DNA of 64,000 nucleotides from a virus: the IMG/VR virus record IMGVR_UViG_3300036879_000022, positions 20,383 through 84,382 of that record. One strand, 5' to 3'. Below the pieces are notes generated by a model. It did not search any database and had not been told where the DNA came from. It saw only the letters and a list, made by a program, of their open reading frames with translations. Of the stretch, positions 22,777 to 30,796 are shown in pieces. Position 1 is the stretch's first letter; each line of letters opens with the position of its first letter. Both the position numbers and the translations under genes were made by a program.

Positions 22777-23498
22777 AAAGCCCAGTGTCCCCAGACCTTA
22801 TGGGCCTGCACGATGCAATCGTAGACTGGGTCGTGTGGAACACCGTCGATCTTCATAGAGGGCGGGATGATCCGCGTCGGCGGCGTCTCACGGCAAAATG
22901 ACCGCATGTCGCGCGGTGCCTGATAGTGCCAAAGCTCGGGCTCATCCCGGTCGTTCGACTGGCCATAGGCGCCCATCTGCATGTTGAGGCCGACAAGATT
23001 AGACAAATCGAACTGTGTGCCATTGGCCCAGACGCGTGATGCGTTCCGACAGAAGTCCCGAACATCCTTGAGCGTGCCGGCCATTGAGCGCCGCTCGCCC
23101 ACGTATTCTGCCCAGTGCGCCCGCGCTTCCTTCGACTGCGCCATCCACCACTTCTGAGTGCTGGCACTGACTTCGCGTCCGAGGATGAGCTGTTGCTCGA
23201 TACTGGGGATGATCAGCTTGCGCTTACCGATGCGCAGACCCTCGATCGGCTCCGGCGTGAACTCGATCAGGCCGATCGACAGGATCAGCGCGTTGTTCGG
23301 GTGCAGCGACATGGTTTCGATATCGATCATCACGTGATCAAACAGCTCTTCCGTCAGGCCGCGATCAAATGCCTCGCGCTGCTCGGGCGTAGCGTCGCGG
23401 ATATACGCACACGATCCCGGGTCATTCTCCGCGCACTTGATCAGTGTAACGCCGACCGTGTCATCATCGATCACCGCGTCGTATTGGGTCGTCACCAT
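22773..23498 (-). CDS. 3'-5' exonuclease, DnaQ/RNase T-like fold
   Basis: 241 residues. VMIDIETMSLHPNNALILSI is motif Exo I (DxE), VWANGTQFDLSNL is Exo II, and PHDPVYDCIVQAHKV is Exo III (HxxxxD); DMRSF supports the phage-type exonuclease family related to Rv2179c. It would trim nucleic acid 3' ends, perhaps RNA. ATG 23498 has GGAG 6 bases upstream; the first about 65 residues are an extra domain. Confidence 0.8.
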   Translation of the reverse strand: MVTTQYDAVIDDDTVGVTLIKCAENDPGSCAYIRDATPEQREAFDRGLTEELFDHVMIDIETMSLHPNNALILSIGLIEFTPEPIEGLRIGKRKLIIPSIEQQLILGREVSASTQKWWMAQSKEARAHWAEYVGERRSMAGTLKDVRDFCRNASRVWANGTQFDLSNLVGLNMQMGAYGQSNDRDEPELWHYQAPRDMRSFCRETPPTRIIPPSMKIDGVPHDPVYDCIVQAHKVWGHWAL

Positions 23499-23668
23499 GA
23501 CACACGCTCCAGAGTTGTAAGTTGGAAGGGATATTCGTTTGGCTTCATGTTGAGGTCGAACCAAATGCACCGGGCAAACTCGCCCTCGATTTTCTTGACG
23601 ACCATCTCTTGGTTGCAGCCGGACAGACGCACGACCGAGCCGTCGCGAACTTCATGAGATCGGGCCAC
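23492..23668 (-). CDS. DUF2158/YodC-like small protein (GTG start)
   Basis: 58 residues from GTG 23668, with GGGGGG 5 bases upstream. GSVVRLSGCNQEMVVKKIEG and ARCIWFD fit DUF2158 (GDxVxLKSGGPxMTV...VxCxWF). An upstream ATG (23698-23704 region) in the same frame would overlap the previous gene. Function of the family is unknown. Confidence 0.65.
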   Translation of the reverse strand: MARSHEVRDGSVVRLSGCNQEMVVKKIEGEFARCIWFDLNMKPNEYPFQLTTLERVSW

Positions 23669-23690
23669 GTAAGCCCCCCTATGGGTCCGG

Positions 23691-24116
23691 TCAGAAGGGA
23701 ATGTCATCGCCATTATCCACATATCCCGAGGCTTTGCGAGCCTCGGCTGCTTGATGGTTCTCAGCACGGCGCCGGGCGATTGCCATACTGTGCGGGAAGC
23801 CGAGCATTTCTTTGTCGGCCCCGACGTACTGGATCGTATACCCCTTGAGCGCGGCACTGACAAGCCATTTTCTCATGCGCTCTTTGTCGAGCATCTCGAC
23901 GCCGACGCGGTCCTTCTTGGCCCAGTCGAAGTGCAGGGGACAGGCGAGGTTCTTCGGCGGCCGGATATCATGATTGATCGCGAACCGGAAAGGCCTCTCA
24001 GTCAGCTCCAGACACTTCGCCGCGAGCAGTTCGGCGACGCGCCGATCGCTATAGGCCGGCGTGATCGCGAGGACTTGCTGATTGATCGACAGCTTGCTCG
24101 GCCCGTGCTCGCCCAT
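23691..24116 (-). CDS. hypothetical protein with SSB-like C-terminal tip, 141 aa
   Basis: Starts MGEHGPSKLSINQQVLAITP; a basic body and a C-terminus of YVDNGDDIPF. DDIPF is the tip that bacterial SSB uses to bind partner proteins. Body not recognised. Starts 4 bases before the end of the upstream stop region. Confidence 0.65.
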   Translation of the reverse strand: MGEHGPSKLSINQQVLAITPAYSDRRVAELLAAKCLELTERPFRFAINHDIRPPKNLACPLHFDWAKKDRVGVEMLDKERMRKWLVSAALKGYTIQYVGADKEMLGFPHSMAIARRRAENHQAAEARKASGYVDNGDDIPF

Positions 24117-24117
24117 T

Positions 24118-24585
24118 TTAGGTGATGCCCTTCTCGCACGCCTGCCACGACGCGCAGTCCGCTGGCTCAATGCAACGAGAACACGGGACCCACGCGTCCG
24201 GCTCCAGCCCGTGCGCAGCGCGGATCGCGTCGAGCCTCTCGGCTTCGTTCGTTGGGGCCGCGTGGACCCTGATCTGTTCGTTCGGATCGCGCTTCAATTC
24301 GCGCGGATCATATCCCTTGCGGATGCAATTGGCGACGACGCGGAACGCCTTGGCGACCTCTTCGAGTAAATGGGCGTTGTACTCCCACTTGGGCGCGACA
24401 TGCGTGGTCTTCTTGAACGGGGGCCAGATCGCCCGGGCAGTGAACGTGCCCTCCTTGCGAACACGATCGGCACTGACGATGCTGATATCCGCGCGCATTT
24501 CGCAGAGCAGCGCGCAACGTTCGGTCTCGTCGGCGCGATGCGCCCGCTCCATGGCATAGAGTTCGTCCTCGGATAAGTCGGCCAT
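24118..24585 (-). CDS. hypothetical protein, 155 aa
   Basis: Starts MADLSEDELYAMERAHRADE; the N-terminal half has EVAKAFRVVANCIRKGYDPR, typical of phage proteins of the A..I..G.DP type. The C-terminus has WVPCSRCIEPADCASWQAC, a cysteine-rich cluster. TGATG overlap upstream. Confidence 0.65.
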   Translation of the reverse strand: MADLSEDELYAMERAHRADETERCALLCEMRADISIVSADRVRKEGTFTARAIWPPFKKTTHVAPKWEYNAHLLEEVAKAFRVVANCIRKGYDPRELKRDPNEQIRVHAAPTNEAERLDAIRAAHGLEPDAWVPCSRCIEPADCASWQACEKGIT

Positions 24586-24791
24586 CACCGCGCCCTCGCT
24601 TCATCCAATTCACGGTCCAATTCACGGTCTCGCTCACGCGCCGCTCGCCGAAACGTGTCAGCGCGCTTTTGCAGGTCCAAGGCCCGGACATGATGTCCAT
24701 CGCAGAGTTCGATCCCGGCCCGGCGCATCGCTTCGTCGGCGCCCGCGTCCAAAAGCTCGGGCGAAAACTGCTTGCTGATCGGGTCACTCAT
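24585..24791 (-). CDS. hypothetical protein, 68 aa
   Basis: Starts MSDPISKQFSPELLDAGADE; ends in a charged repeat (RERDRELDRELDEARAR) encoded by a repeated CGTGAATTGGA-type unit. Probably a coiled helix. Confidence 0.6.
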   Translation of the reverse strand: MSDPISKQFSPELLDAGADEAMRRAGIELCDGHHVRALDLQKRADTFRRAARERDRELDRELDEARAR

Positions 24792-24966
24792 CTTCGTTGC
24801 ACTTTCCGTCTTTTCGCAGGCACGAACCGGTTGGCAGGAAATAGAAATCGTTGCCCAGTCGCACGTGACAGTCGCACGGCTCCAGTGGGATTGTATCCAT
24901 CCCCGAACGCTGCACCGTATCGGGCAGATGGATGATCGTTCCGTCCTGAGTGCGAAACTCACGCAT
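24784..24966 (-). CDS. hypothetical protein, 60 aa
   Basis: Starts MREFRTQDGTIIHLPDTVQR; CDCHVRLGNDF and CLRKDGKC give five cysteines. Overlaps the next gene by 8 bases. Confidence 0.65.
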   Translation of the reverse strand: MREFRTQDGTIIHLPDTVQRSGMDTIPLEPCDCHVRLGNDFYFLPTGSCLRKDGKCNEDE

Positions 24967-24969
24967 TCC

Positions 24970-25233
24970 CTAATCCTCTGATTTGCAAGCTGCACAACGA
25001 AGATCGGATGACCCGCGCGCTACGATCGCCTCGAACCGCTGGAGCCAATCGCCCATGAAGTTTTGGTGCTGTCGAAACGCCCCTTCGATATTGTCCGCTG
25101 CGCGCAGCATCAGATCGGCCGAACCGCTGACGGTATCGCCTGCGCGCAGCATCAGATCAGCCGCGCTGGATATCGTGCGGCCGGCGCGGAGAACATCCTC
25201 GGCGCCCATCAATGTAACGTATTCGCCCATCAT
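24970..25233 (-). CDS. coiled-repeat protein, 87 aa
   Basis: After MMGEYVTLMGAEDV three near-identical segments follow: LRAGRTISSAADLM, LRAGDTVSGSADLM, LRAADNIEGAF. This is a tandem helical repeat, also visible in the DNA. It ends with CAACKSED. GGGGGTGC precedes the ATG. It may form a helical bundle or oligomer. Confidence 0.65.
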   Translation of the reverse strand: MMGEYVTLMGAEDVLRAGRTISSAADLMLRAGDTVSGSADLMLRAADNIEGAFRQHQNFMGDWLQRFEAIVARGSSDLRCAACKSED

Positions 25234-25607
25234 GCACCCCCAAGGTATGAAACAAGCCGGCACTCATAGTGCTCCGGCTTGCTGGCGCGTGTCAAGCAGC
25301 TATCCCAAACTTTTCCGTCGCGCCAGACGACCCAATGCCAGTCGTAGCCGCCCTCGCACTCAGGAGGGATCACCTTGACGATCGCGCGCTCGGGTGGAAT
25401 GTCGTGCCAGCTCTTGACGCGGATCAGCTTTGGCTTCGTGATGTCGATCGCGGTTGCAACCTGTTTTGTCCGGGTGTTGAACCTGAGCCTGTTGTAGTGC
25501 GCGTTGCCCCATATGCGATGAGCGGCAGCTCTCCACGAGATGTCGAGCAGATTGGCCACGGCGCAGACGCCGCAGTCATGGAGCTTGGTGTTCTTGATCA
25601 TCCTCAT
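25230..25607 (-). CDS. C39-like cysteine peptidase-fold protein
   Basis: 125 residues. KLHDCGVCAVANLLDISWRA places Cys in a CGxxAxxNL block; GYDWHWVVWRDGKVWDSCL places His and Asp as in papain-like C39 domains (HxVV...D). All three catalytic residues can be seen. It may be a small protease or a bacteriocin-type processing domain. ATGA overlap upstream. Confidence 0.6.
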   Translation of the reverse strand: MRMIKNTKLHDCGVCAVANLLDISWRAAAHRIWGNAHYNRLRFNTRTKQVATAIDITKPKLIRVKSWHDIPPERAIVKVIPPECEGGYDWHWVVWRDGKVWDSCLTRASKPEHYECRLVSYLGGA

Positions 25608-25903
25608 GGGATATAGGCCTTCGCTACCCATGCGACGATCAGCAACACGAAAATCCCGCCGAAGATATATCCAAGGTAGTCCGGCTTCTCGACGCGCGGC
25701 TCCCAGCCCTCGCCCGTGGTCCCGCACATCTCTTCGGCCTCCCGGACAGTCCGGGCCTGTTGCGCATACCAGCCGTCAACGACATCGAACTTGCGGTATA
25801 GAACATTGGTGCACGTGTTGCCGTCGTCGCCTCCACGAGAAAACCATTTGCACTCGCGGCAGGGCTTCAATGTGTTGGTGTAGTCAGTCATTCGCAGCTT
25901 CAT
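25604..25903 (-). CDS. cysteine-rich protein with C-terminal membrane anchor, 99 aa
   Basis: Starts MKLRMTDYTNTLKPCRECKW; Cys residues at CRECKW, NTCTN and EMCGT form a possible zinc site, and IFGGIFVLLIVAWVAKAYIP is a C-terminal transmembrane helix. The soluble part would face the cytoplasm. Confidence 0.65.
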   Translation of the reverse strand: MKLRMTDYTNTLKPCRECKWFSRGGDDGNTCTNVLYRKFDVVDGWYAQQARTVREAEEMCGTTGEGWEPRVEKPDYLGYIFGGIFVLLIVAWVAKAYIP

Positions 25904-26109
25904 GGCATCCATCCCATCATGGTGTTGACCGCGCGCACAAACTCAGACCACTGATCCTGAGTGAGAAACTCGGTCGCGTCCTGATCCGATCCGAGGACGC
26001 TCAGCGCAATCTCGCCCACGTTGTTCGGCGTAGCCACAACGCACCGACGCTGATCGCAGCCCTCATCGTTCTCGTCATCAGGGTCGGTGAAGACTACAGC
26101 TTCGGTCAT
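25900..26109 (-). CDS. hypothetical protein, 69 aa
   Basis: Starts MTEAVVFTDPDDENDEGCDQ, strongly acidic; GGAG 8 bases before the ATG. Not recognised. Confidence 0.65.
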   Translation of the reverse strand: MTEAVVFTDPDDENDEGCDQRRCVVATPNNVGEIALSVLGSDQDATEFLTQDQWSEFVRAVNTMMGWMP

Positions 26110-26333
26110 GACGTATGCTCCGTCCACCACTTGGCGAGCAGTCGGGCTTGCGCGCCGGTGCACATGACTTCATCGCAGCACGCACCCGTGCCGAACGTGC
26201 AACCAATCTGCTCGGCATAGCGATGCATCTCGTCGAACAGCTTAGCCTTAGCCTCCCGCCACTGTTGCTGGCGCAGCGCCTCCATATCAACGCGCATCGC
26301 CGGCCGACGAAAGTTTGGGTCAAACTTACGCAT
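26106..26333 (-). CDS. hypothetical protein, 75 aa
   Basis: Starts MRKFDPNFRRPAMRVDMEAL; helical with Cys-Cys pairs (FGTGACCDEVMC). ATG 26333 has GGGG 7 bases upstream, better than the ATG at 26339. Confidence 0.6.
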   Translation of the reverse strand: MRKFDPNFRRPAMRVDMEALRQQQWREAKAKLFDEMHRYAEQIGCTFGTGACCDEVMCTGAQARLLAKWWTEHTS

Positions 26334-26520
26334 CTGCATGCCCCGGGCCGATGTATCGGATCGTGGTGCCATCAGGCAGAATGATGGGCGGCGGTGGATC
26401 GGTCGCAGCCAGCGCGGCGAGAGCCTTGATGTACGGCTCAGCACGCGTATGATATTCGTTTCGGAGCCTGTCAAGCTCCCGATACAGAAACTCACGCTGG
26501 CGCTCTTTATAGAAGCTCAT
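26326..26520 (-). CDS. hypothetical protein, 64 aa
   Basis: Starts MSFYKERQREFLYRELDRLR, a long charged helix, then a Pro-rich turn and a beta hairpin (IILPDGTTIRYIG). ATGA overlap upstream. Confidence 0.65.
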   Translation of the reverse strand: MSFYKERQREFLYRELDRLRNEYHTRAEPYIKALAALAATDPPPPIILPDGTTIRYIGPGHADA

Positions 26521-26639
26521 CGGAAAAATCCATGCACCCAATCGAGGTAGTAGGGATAGCCGAGCATAATCCACGGCAGCACCAAGAACGTCACGACGAA
26601 ACCGCCGATCACCGCCAGCATCGCTTGCAGATAGCTCAT
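26517..26639 (-). CDS. membrane mini-protein, 40 aa
   Basis: MSYLQAMLAVIGGFVVTFLV and then LPWIMLGYPYYLDW: one long or two short membrane segments. AGAGGG lies 7 bases before the ATG. Confidence 0.6.
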   Translation of the reverse strand: MSYLQAMLAVIGGFVVTFLVLPWIMLGYPYYLDWVHGFFR

Positions 26640-26785
26640 CGGAAAGCCCTCTCCAGCTTCTCTAGCCGGTCCATGAGACCGACTGTTCCCTGTTTCATCA
26701 CGTACACTGCCGCGCTGTCCACGACGATCCAAGCCGCCATGATCGCGACGACCATCAGCAAGGACGCTAACAAGCTGCGTTTCAT
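26636..26785 (-). CDS. membrane mini-protein, 49 aa
   Basis: MKRSLLASLLMVVAIMAAWI is an N-terminal membrane helix; the rest is a charged helix ending LEKLERAFR. GGAG 8 bases before the ATG; ATGA overlap with the next gene. Confidence 0.6.
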   Translation of the reverse strand: MKRSLLASLLMVVAIMAAWIVVDSAAVYVMKQGTVGLMDRLEKLERAFR

Positions 26786-27012
26786 ATTGCGGCTCCCAGC
26801 TCTCGAAGTGTGCGCTTCGCCAGCGCCATCACGTTGCGTTCTGCCCGATGATCGCTCGGGGTATTGCCGATCACGATGAAGCGAGACTTCTCCCGAAATA
26901 CGAAGTACACTTTCGGGTGCCGTCCACCGTGAACGACGTTGATTTGAGCGCCGACGCTTTCGGCTAGGTCGGCTAGGTATTGTTCGATCTCACGCGTCTT
27001 GCTGCTTGCCAT
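26782..27012 (-). CDS. HicA-like small protein, 76 aa
   Basis: HGGRHPKVYFVF and VIGNTPSDHRAERNVMALAK resemble the HicA/YcfA fold (GSHxxF...T.SD.RA..N). HicA proteins are mRNA-cleaving toxins, but no HicB partner is adjacent, so toxin function is doubtful. AGGAGG lies 6 bases before the ATG, a consensus site. Confidence 0.6.
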   Translation of the reverse strand: MASSKTREIEQYLADLAESVGAQINVVHGGRHPKVYFVFREKSRFIVIGNTPSDHRAERNVMALAKRTLRELGAAI

Positions 27013-27057
27013 GTTGGCCTCCTGTCCCAGTGGCTTCGCATGCCGCCGGGGCAGTGT

Positions 27058-27162
27058 CTATCTAAAACCCTCGGGATGGTTAACCCTTCGGGTGATCGGC
27101 ATGCCGTATTGATTGAGCCACGCTTCTTTGGTGCCATTCGTCGGATTGATATAATAGCCCAT
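27058..27162 (-). CDS. shortened conserved phage protein, 34 aa
   Basis: MGYYINPTNGTKEAWLNQYG begins like a widespread phage family (MGYYINPxxxxKExWL) whose members are usually 80-110 residues. Here it stops at TAG after 34 residues, so it is probably truncated. GGAG 6 bases upstream. Confidence 0.55.
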   Translation of the reverse strand: MGYYINPTNGTKEAWLNQYGMPITRRVNHPEGFR

Positions 27163-27165
27163 GGT

Positions 27166-27591
27166 TCACTCCGTTGTCAGATAGGCCTCGACGGCCTCAA
27201 GAAGCTTCCTGTCTTTGTCCGGTTGCTCGCGCCCGACCGAATAGGCCAGCAACTCTTCGATCTGCTTCGCGAGCGAGGGCACGTCATCACGCTCTTCGAG
27301 AAGCCGGGTCACGTCTTTGACAAGGCCCTTCATCGTGGTCGGCTCGCACGTTGCGATGTGGCGCATGTCATTGCGGCCACTCATGCCGGCGTTGATCCCA
27401 TAGACCGTGTGATCCTTTTCGTTCCACGGCTGCTTGCACACATCGAAGTCGGCGCCGCCCTTCTTATTCTTGCCGGGCGAGATGACGTGGCCATGGCTCA
27501 TATACCACGGGCCGGGCGAGGTCGCCTCGGTGTTGGCCGCGATCGTCGCGATGACGCGCTTGATCCGGTTGATGGCACTTGTCTCAATCAT
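27166..27591 (-). CDS. Ead/Ea22-like protein, 141 aa
   Basis: Starts MIETSAINRIKRVIATIAAN; EATSPGPWYMSHGHVIS carries the TPGPW-like core of Ead/Ea22 early phage proteins, and IATCEPTTMKGLVKDVTRLL follows as usual. Function of the family is unknown. GAGGA 8 bases before the ATG. Confidence 0.7.
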   Translation of the reverse strand: MIETSAINRIKRVIATIAANTEATSPGPWYMSHGHVISPGKNKKGGADFDVCKQPWNEKDHTVYGINAGMSGRNDMRHIATCEPTTMKGLVKDVTRLLEERDDVPSLAKQIEELLAYSVGREQPDKDRKLLEAVEAYLTTE

Positions 27592-27751
27592 TGTTTTGGT
27601 CCTCATCAATGAACACGGGCACGATCTGCCCTGTCCACGGGTTGCGTCTCGGGTCAAGAGGCCTCTCTTGGCTCCGGTCTTGTGTTGTTGGCCGAAGAGC
27701 CACGTCTCCCCTGACTTTCCAGTCCGGCCGATCTTTAGATTTTGGTTTCAT
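27584..27751 (-). CDS. hypothetical protein, 55 aa
   Basis: Starts MKPKSKDRPDWKVRGDVALR and ends GQIVPVFIDEDQNND. Overlaps both neighbours. Not recognised. Confidence 0.6.
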   Translation of the reverse strand: MKPKSKDRPDWKVRGDVALRPTTQDRSQERPLDPRRNPWTGQIVPVFIDEDQNND

Positions 27752-28572
27752 TTGCGTCGCTTCTTGCTGCGCTGTTCCCAGTCCCGCTTCTTGGGACCGC
27801 GACCGTAGACCGCGTCCTCGGTTGTCTTTACCGTGAGGTCTCGAAGCGTGTCAAGCTCCATATGGCCGAGTGCACGCTGCTCCATCTGCGAATAGTCGAA
27901 ACGGTTAAGAACGTCAGACCTCATTTTGTAGTCCACCCAATGCGGATCGCCGTTCTTGTCGATCATCATTGCGTCGTGGCCAGCGCGCACGCGCTCGCGC
28001 TCGGCCGCCGTGAGCGGATACATGGGATCACCGCCCATGACCACGAGCACTTCGGCTTTCGAAACCATCGCAGCATAGGCACGCAATTGCTCTGTGCTTT
28101 TCGCCATCGCCGCCGTGTGCTCGGCAACGCTGTTATACATGCCGATGTGCGTGTCACCCACGATCAGCGTGTGCTTCGTCGGATCGCGGCCTGTCGCTGA
28201 ATAGGGTTCGTCCATCGCGTTCGTCTGTGCTCCCGGGTGCGGGTTGATGCGCTCGCGCCAGTTCGTTGCGAAGCTGTCGTCCCGATAGAAGCGAGCGAGC
28301 CAATACCGATCGTAGAAGCCGGAGCCCGGGTTGTTCTCGGTCAGGATTTTCTCTGGGGTAAGTGGTGACAGGCGCAGCGTCAGCGCATTGAGCGCCGCAT
28401 TGGTCAGCGGCTCATTGCCATTTTCCTTGATCGCCTCTTCGATCTGTTGATGGACCCACGTGCCAAAGTCCGCAGGGTTGGACATCTGATGGGTCGATCG
28501 GCTCTCGAAGTCGAGCGTGACCATCTTTTTGCGTTCGTTGTTCTTCGCAGCTCTGCGTCGTTTGTTGCTCAT
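27748..28572 (-). CDS. hypothetical protein, 274 aa
   Basis: Starts MSNKRRRAAKNNERKKMVTL with a basic head and ends in a basic tail (RDWEQRSKKRRK). The centre has TLIVGDTHIGMYNSVAEHTA and a strand VLVVMGGDPM. GDTHIG looks like a metallophosphatase opening (GDxHxG), but the other metal-site blocks are not visible. Function unknown. Confidence 0.7.
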   Translation of the reverse strand: MSNKRRRAAKNNERKKMVTLDFESRSTHQMSNPADFGTWVHQQIEEAIKENGNEPLTNAALNALTLRLSPLTPEKILTENNPGSGFYDRYWLARFYRDDSFATNWRERINPHPGAQTNAMDEPYSATGRDPTKHTLIVGDTHIGMYNSVAEHTAAMAKSTEQLRAYAAMVSKAEVLVVMGGDPMYPLTAAERERVRAGHDAMMIDKNGDPHWVDYKMRSDVLNRFDYSQMEQRALGHMELDTLRDLTVKTTEDAVYGRGPKKRDWEQRSKKRRK

Positions 28573-28608
28573 CTGATATCCACGAGACCACTCTCGCGCT
28601 CCTTCATC

Positions 28609-29277
28609 TTAGTCATCGAAGTCAATCCCTGCGAAGCGAGCCGCGTCACCGACAGGCTTTGGTGTCGGAGGCTCTATAGGTTTTGCTGTTGGGAGGGTCC
28701 AACTCGGGTAACGGTCAACATCGAGCACCCTCCACGACGTGTCACTGAAGCGCGTGATCTCGGCCCGCACGCGGCGTGTCTGATCACACAGATAGACGCG
28801 TTGGTCGTTCGGATTGGCTTCCACGGACCAACGAGGGGGCATGACCTCGAAGATCATTCCAACGAGAGGCTGCTCGGTGATATACAGCGGACCGGTGGGG
28901 CCGCCGGTCGAGCCGGGGCTGTCGAGAGAGGCGTTGGCGACGCGGGCTGCATTTTGGGCCTTCCGGTGTTCGCGCTCGCACGTCGTGCACAGTTCGCCCT
29001 CATTGACCGGGTGACCGTTGCTGCAAAAGAGTGGCTGATTGACGCGGATCATGAACTGATTGGCGCTGCTGCTGCTGCCCCGGGCGTTCTGCATGAGCCG
29101 CGCCAGCTCGGCGACGGCGATGGCTTCCTCTTTTGTCACGTAGAGGACGGCGACCGATCGCAAGTTGGGCTCGCCGCTCAGTGGCGTCTTGGTCTCGTGA
29201 GTTTCGATCCTGCTCGTCTTCGGCGTTGCCACTTTATCATCCCATCCAGCCGCTCGGGCCATCGCATCGCTCAGCAT
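28609..29277 (-). CDS. zinc-ribbon hypothetical protein, 222 aa
   Basis: Starts MLSDAMARAAGWDDKVATPK. LFCSNGHPVNEGELCTTCE in the middle looks like a treble of Cys/His ligands. A beta-rich C-terminal part (TRRVRAEITRFSDTSWRVLD) follows, then a Pro-rich linker. Not recognised. Confidence 0.65.
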   Translation of the reverse strand: MLSDAMARAAGWDDKVATPKTSRIETHETKTPLSGEPNLRSVAVLYVTKEEAIAVAELARLMQNARGSSSSANQFMIRVNQPLFCSNGHPVNEGELCTTCEREHRKAQNAARVANASLDSPGSTGGPTGPLYITEQPLVGMIFEVMPPRWSVEANPNDQRVYLCDQTRRVRAEITRFSDTSWRVLDVDRYPSWTLPTAKPIEPPTPKPVGDAARFAGIDFDD

Positions 29278-29312
29278 ATGTTTTCATCAATTGCACGCTC
29301 GCGAAGCCATTG

Positions 29313-29726
29313 TCAAGAGATGCGCGACCACGTGATGACGCCCTCGAAGTTGCCGAGCTGGGCGCGCTCGGCCTCGGTCAGCTCCAGCCGATCCATGATG
29401 GCATAGGGCGTCTCAGGGGCGTCCGTGGCAGCTCTCAGGTTGGCCGCAGTCGCAAGGTGGCCGGCAGCTTTTGTGGCTCTTTCGGTCTCGTACCCGGGCC
29501 GCCCGCGCCGGAGCAGACTGAGCACGTATTTCTCATTCTTGGTTGCCAGCTCTTCCACGGTAAGAGCCCGACGCGTCGGTGGCCCGGCGTCAACAACGGC
29601 TCGCTCTGCACGGGACAAGTACATTCGGTTGACCCGGCTAGGTCGGCCATTGAAAGGCTTGGTCATGCCCTGAGCGGCGGCAATCTCGGCATACGAGCGG
29701 ATGAGCGGTCGGCGAACTTGGGGCAC
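29313..29726 (-). CDS. hypothetical protein, 137 aa (GTG start)
   Basis: GTG at 29726 with AGGA 8 bases upstream; reads PQVRRPLIRSYAEIAAAQG after the start. Helical and basic, possibly DNA-binding. It is the first leftward gene after the origin-like region and has its own promoter, so it may be an early regulator (inference). Confidence 0.65.
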   Translation of the reverse strand: MPQVRRPLIRSYAEIAAAQGMTKPFNGRPSRVNRMYLSRAERAVVDAGPPTRRALTVEELATKNEKYVLSLLRRGRPGYETERATKAAGHLATAANLRAATDAPETPYAIMDRLELTEAERAQLGNFEGVITWSRIS

Positions 29727-29771
29727 TTTTCCATCCTTTTTGAGGGGTCATTTTCGCGGTGTTTGATGTGC

Positions 29772-29799
29772 GTTATCACAAGGCTCGGGCCGATGTCAA
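29772..29799 (-). promoter_or_regulatory. leftward promoter beside the origin region
   Basis: TTGACA (29794-29799), 16 bases, GATAAC (29772-29777) on the minus strand, 45 bases upstream of the GTG at 29726. Confidence 0.6.
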
Positions 29800-30200
29800 G
29801 TTGGGCGCTCTGGGACGGCTCGCCGGGGGATTGTTCAATGGTTTCAACGTTTGTCGCTGGGCGGCTACTCAGTGACGCACACTCAGAACTCAGTGGCCGC
29901 TGAAAGGTTTTCCATTTGTCAAATCAACAACTTGTCTTGTATTAACTCATCCACTCATTAGGTCTCATAAACTCCAGCTATAGAAGTCCATGTATCAGCC
30001 CCTCGGAAGAGCCCTATATATGCTGTATGTGGAAAGGCTGGTAAGGGAAATCATAACAGCACAGTAAGAGAGTGTCCGGTAAGTGCTTGATCAGTCAAGG
30101 CCTTTAGCGATGCTCAAATCGCGACCCAACCCTCAGGGGCCTATGGCTGCGCTGCCATACTGACCATGTCAAGCACTAGTTTAGATTAACTGCCTCAATG
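29800..30200. other. non-coding part of the divergent control region
   Basis: About 400 bases with no protein-like frame on either strand and clearly higher AT than the genes around it. It lies between the leftward promoter and the TTAACC repeats. Short repeats of ACTCAG occur near 29,870-29,895. Confidence 0.5.
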
Positions 30201-30560
30201 GGCGCGTTAACCTTACCAGTTAACCTTAACTACGCGCATGCGTGGTTAACCTTAATTGTGCGCCATAATGGCACACCTTATCGCTTATTAACGTTAATAA
30301 TCAACCACTTAACCCCTGTATAGGGCACCCTTAACCCTACTAATTAAGGTTAACCCTCCCCTACGCGCGAGCACACAGGGTCAGGGGGGCTGTCAACCAC
30401 ACTATACTACCTATTGGTATTAACCTTAACTATTCAGGTTAACCGCAGCCTGCCTTGTAGGGTGCAGCCTATAGGCTATGTGGTATTAACCTTAACTATT
30501 AAGGTTAACGATCCCCTACGCGCGCGCGCAGCCACATGCGATGCATTAACCTTAATAGTA
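30201..30560. repeat. TTAACCTTAA iterons, candidate replication origin
   Basis: TTAACCTTA or its complement occurs at 30,207, 30,220, 30,246, 30,345, 30,420, 30,486 and 30,546, with further partial copies. At 30,486-30,508 it forms a perfect dyad, TTAACCTTAA-CTA-TTAAGGTTAA; the unit at 30,416 is nearly the same. ACGCGC blocks recur between them. Such dense dyad repeats in a non-coding, AT-rich gap between divergent blocks are typical of an origin or a master operator. Confidence 0.6.
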
Positions 30561-30761
30561 CACCATATCATGCAGTACAACCTGTGATCGCGTTGACCTA
30601 CCAAGGTTGGTGTGGTACCCTGCGCGCCGGGGAACTACGGGGTAGGCCCCAAATTTCGACGGATCGGCAGGATGCCTATGCCCCCTTGTGCATTCACACT
30701 TCCCCGATTTTGAGATTAAACCCGCCAGAAAAATAAAAATATCCCGGAGAAAAATTTAGGG

Positions 30762-30790
30762 TTGACACAATTCCGGTTTTCTACTAGACG
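30762..30790 (+). promoter_or_regulatory. rightward promoter beside the origin region
   Basis: TTGACA (30762-30767), 17 bases, TAGACG (30785-30790), with only 6 bases to the ATG at 30797, so the first mRNA would be nearly leaderless if this -10 box is right. Confidence 0.5.
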
Positions 30791-30796
30791 ACAAGC

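Noticed and set aside
26782-27012. HicAB toxin-antitoxin pair
   Set aside because: Only a HicA-like fold is seen; neither neighbour resembles HicB, so a toxin system is not supported.
27748-28572. Metallophosphatase call from GDTHIG
   Set aside because: The remaining metal-binding blocks (GDxxD, GNH, GHxH) are not present.
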